The translations under genes were made by a program, and so were the position numbers. Below the pieces are notes generated by a model, which saw nothing but the letters and a program-made list of their open reading frames with translations, made no database searches and was not told the origin of the DNA. 64,000 nucleotides of DNA from RI-153 sp041391225. Its GTDB lineage: Bacteria; Chloroflexota; Anaerolineae; Caldilineales; Caldilineaceae. Below are positions 63,572 to 64,000 of this stretch, piece after piece (position 1 is the first letter of the stretch; each line of letters starts with the position of its first letter). Location: NCBI GenBank assembly GCA_041391225.1, contig JAWKOL010000025.1:40031-104030 (forward strand), read 5' to 3'.

Positions 63572-64000
63572 ATGCAACGCCACACATCTACTCTCGCTGC
63601 CGGAGCTTGCCGTTCCGGTAGATCGTTATCCACGGCGATGGGCCGCGTTTTGCCGGCTGTTAGCGCTGTGATCTTTCTGGTTTTGACCATTTCGATACTT
63701 TTTAATATCACAGAGAATACAGCACAGGCGCAGACAAGCGAGACAATACAGTATGGTCTGCAACAAGACAGCGCCGATCTACGGTTGATCACAGCCGTTG
63801 CCTGGCCCAATTTCGACTCTGAAGACGTCGATATTCCCAGCGCCGTGTTCACCTTTCTGTTGCCCGCCGACACAGAGATCGACCCCTCGATCTCTCCGCT
63901 GCCTGCAATCGGCAGCTTGACCAATGTCACCGGTGAATGGTCGGTGGCGCGCCTGACTGCCAGCGCCTACGTCGGTGCCGGCGGCGCTCCTGCCGATCTG
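63572..64000 (+). CDS. Secreted or membrane-anchored protein, truncated by window end
   Basis: 143 codons visible from ATG 63572. A long basic leader (RSGRSLSTAMGR) is followed by a hydrophobic signal or anchor (VLPAVSAVIFLVLTISILF, about 27-45). The mature part starts near TAQAQTSETIQ and has PDIPSAVFTF-like beta-strand text (PSAVFTFLLPADTEIDPSIS). No domain recognised. TATAGT at about 63514 may be its -10. The upstream stretch carries the MITE-like element, so the natural promoter could have been altered. Unknown function. Confidence 0.65.
   Translation, partial: MQRHTSTLAAGACRSGRSLSTAMGRVLPAVSAVIFLVLTISILFNITENTAQAQTSETIQYGLQQDSADLRLITAVAWPNFDSEDVDIPSAVFTFLLPADTEIDPSISPLPAIGSLTNVTGEWSVARLTASAYVGAGGAPADL

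Overview
The window reads as part of a filamentous anoxygenic phototroph of the phylum Chloroflexota. The evidence is at the left end. It holds a type-II photosynthetic reaction centre whose L and M subunits are one polypeptide (a trait known from Roseiflexus), light-harvesting alpha and beta peptides resembling those of Chloroflexus and Roseiflexus, and a complete alternative complex III (ACIII) operon. No chlorosome, bacteriochlorophyll-synthesis or rRNA gene is in view, so an exact placement (Roseiflexales or one of the phototrophic Anaerolineae/Caldilineae lineages) cannot be made from this sequence alone.

Layout. (1) 1-11237, minus strand: actF-like, actA, actB, actC, actD, actE, two small paralogous proteins of unknown function, pufB, pufA, pufLM, and the first codon of a further gene. 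All are colinear. This puts quinol oxidation (ACIII), light harvesting and the reaction centre in one transcriptional direction, as expected if the cyclic electron-transfer chain is expressed together. A 17-bp inverted repeat lies between pufA and pufLM. (2) 11.9-33 kb: two ABC sugar-transport gene sets (binding protein plus two permeases, no ATPase) with sugar or acid catabolism genes: HpcH/HpaI aldolase, SMP-30 lactonase, SDRs, RidA, enolase-superfamily dehydratase and hydrolases. Parts (24.5-27.1 and 31.2-33.5 kb) are shredded by frameshifts. (3) 32.7-47.8 kb: HigBA/HicB-type toxin-antitoxin remnants, oxidoreductases, a sulfatase, a ThuA-like protein, an autoregulated PadR-hydrolase pair, an enolase-superfamily enzyme, an ATPase, methyltransferases, a cytochrome P450 and a nucleotidyltransferase pair. 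(4) 48-64 kb: a divergent GroEL paralogue next to a BNR beta-propeller, a densely structured intergenic region with a possible 18-residue peptide gene, DoxX, an operon of a triple solute-binding-domain protein with an MscS channel, an aldehyde/isoquinoline-oxidoreductase-type molybdenum enzyme, an Rpn-family nuclease, an ATP-grasp enzyme and a truncated secreted protein.

Two features colour everything. First, single-base indels, often one base missing from a run of identical bases, break many genes, including actB and actC, which a phototroph should need. Consensus error of a long-read or low-coverage assembly is the simplest explanation, although the densest stretches could be true pseudogenes. 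Second, intergenic spaces carry long imperfect palindromes built from short iterated words (families around ATTTTCGATTGACG, GGTGATTGGGGCAGA, GATTGGGCGATT, GGGACTGGGGAC and ACGCGGATTGGGCGG). Several overlap stop codons.

The most unusual items are the act-puf supercluster with its two small paralogous proteins, the three-domain binding protein coupled to MscS, and the small structured transcription unit near 51.8-52.0 kb.
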